Shown here: positions 53,581-54,120 of the stretch, one piece after another
Position numbering within the stretch: position 1 is the stretch's first letter
How the letters are laid out: each line of letters starts with the position of its first letter
Assembly: GCA_947462255.1 (NCBI GenBank)
Contig: CANHOA010000020.1
Span: forward strand, 1 to 54,120
Origin: Flavobacteriales bacterium
Lineage (GTDB): Bacteria > Bacteroidota > Bacteroidia > Flavobacteriales_D > Crocinitomicaceae
Reading direction: 5' to 3'
DNA: 54,120 nucleotides
Notes under the pieces: generated by a model
Told to the model about the DNA's origin: nothing
What the model saw: the letters and a program-made list of their open reading frames with translations, nothing else
Database searches by the model: none
Program-made: the position numbers and the translations under genes

Positions 53581-54120
53581 CTACTTGGTAAAGTTTGATA
53601 AAAACTTATTGGGAAAATTAAGAACATTCAATATCGGCTGCTGACTTTCAACATCGTGAAGACTATTCGACATAGCATTTTTAAATCTTACATCAATGTG
53701 GGGGTAATAATTGTTAATGTTATTTGTCAAACATATTCGATAAGATTCCTTGTAATTAATAAATTTTCGGTAATTATCGAAAGATAAGTTGTCTAAATAC
53801 TTAATACATATAATTGCATCTTCAGTTATTACTTGATGCGCGTACATAGGTATGTTTGTATCCCCATCTGCTCTATAAATGTCATCAATTCTCTTTTTTA
53901 ATTGTTCTGAAGATAACCATACTTCTTGTGCAGGTGAAACATTTATTAGATTGCAAAAAACAGAAGCTCTATTATCAAATTTTGATTTAATTGAATTGAA
54001 GTCATTAGGGTCTAAATTTATCCAATCTTCTAAAGTATAAGCAATATATTTAGGATAGCCTGTCGATGTATTATCTGCAGACTGACCTTTGGTAAGAATC
54101 GATTTTAAATTTGAAATTAA
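53581..54120 (-). CDS. Partial hypothetical protein, 5' end outside window
   Basis: The minus strand is open from the right edge to a stop at 53581: 179 residues with no stop. The visible part includes PKYIAYTLEDWINLDPNDF, SSEQLKKRIDDIYRADGD and a C-terminus ending LPNKFLSNFTK-like (FPNKFLSNFTK). It is helical and rich in Asn/Asp/Tyr. No domain is recognised, and the start codon lies beyond the window. Confidence 0.5.
   Translation of the reverse strand, partial: LISNLKSILTKGQSADNTSTGYPKYIAYTLEDWINLDPNDFNSIKSKFDNRASVFCNLINVSPAQEVWLSSEQLKKRIDDIYRADGDTNIPMYAHQVITEDAIICIKYLDNLSFDNYRKFINYKESYRICLTNNINNYYPHIDVRFKNAMSNSLHDVESQQPILNVLNFPNKFLSNFTK

Noticed and set aside
1..54120. CRISPR arrays, rRNA operons and insertion-sequence transposases
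   Set aside because: No regularly spaced repeats, rRNA segments or transposase motifs were seen on either strand.

Overview
The window looks like a Bacteroidota (Flavobacteriia-like) chromosome. It is AT-rich, several genes have TAnnTTTG-type -7 elements, and it carries a Gly-rich/Ig-like/LamG surface protein typical of gliding or T9SS-bearing relatives, with A-rich ribosome binding sites. I cannot assign a species.

Layout. (1) 1-7073: core-like genes: the N-terminal 1388 codons of a very large secreted adhesin (minus strand), a membrane-bound AraC-type regulator, an outer-membrane beta-barrel protein and a nitroreductase. (2) 7074-7147: tRNA-Arg(ACG). (3) About 7141-39246: a roughly 32 kb integrated element. 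A large serine recombinase gene runs into the 3' end of the tRNA. Its cargo is a defence island: a reverse transcriptase with a helical partner; a tightly overlapping operon of a C-protein-like regulator, HsdM1, a GmrSD-like DUF262 protein, HsdM2, HsdS, a HEPN-like protein, a DEDDh exonuclease fused to the first half of a RecQ helicase, the second half of RecQ fused to a UvrD helicase, HsdR, a second DEDDh exonuclease and a Trp-rich repeat protein; then two stand-alone nuclease genes. The right end shows a GGTCAC core match, a stranded perfect terminator and an orphan reading frame that joins in phase onto the recombinase. (4) 39298-39671: a repeat- and hairpin-rich noncoding stretch. (5) 39717-49169: a compact lipid-type biosynthetic cluster (two His-box desaturases, a polytopic membrane protein, a phosphopantetheinyl transferase, a FAAL-ACP-reductase megasynthase, a P450 and a sulfotransferase). 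(6) 49382-54120: small secreted proteins, a DEAD-box-family RNA helicase with a DEVD box, an outer-membrane protein, an eRF1-domain-like protein, a zinc-ribbon miniprotein and a partial unknown gene.

How the parts may work together. The island reads as a mobile anti-phage package: modification (two M, one S), cleavage (HsdR, GmrSD-like, PD-(D/E)xK and Vsr-like nucleases), DNA unwinding and degradation (exonuclease, RecQ, UvrD), a possible RNA-targeting HEPN, and an RT module. The lipid cluster can be read as a route in which a fatty acid is activated as acyl-AMP, loaded on a PPTase-activated carrier, desaturated and hydroxylated, released by reduction and possibly sulfated. The product is unknown.

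The most unusual signals are the recombinase whose C-terminus would change on excision, the RecQ core split exactly at an ATGA stop-start junction, and the FAAL-ACP-reductase/desaturase/P450/sulfotransferase cluster. All function calls come from reading motifs; no database search was run.
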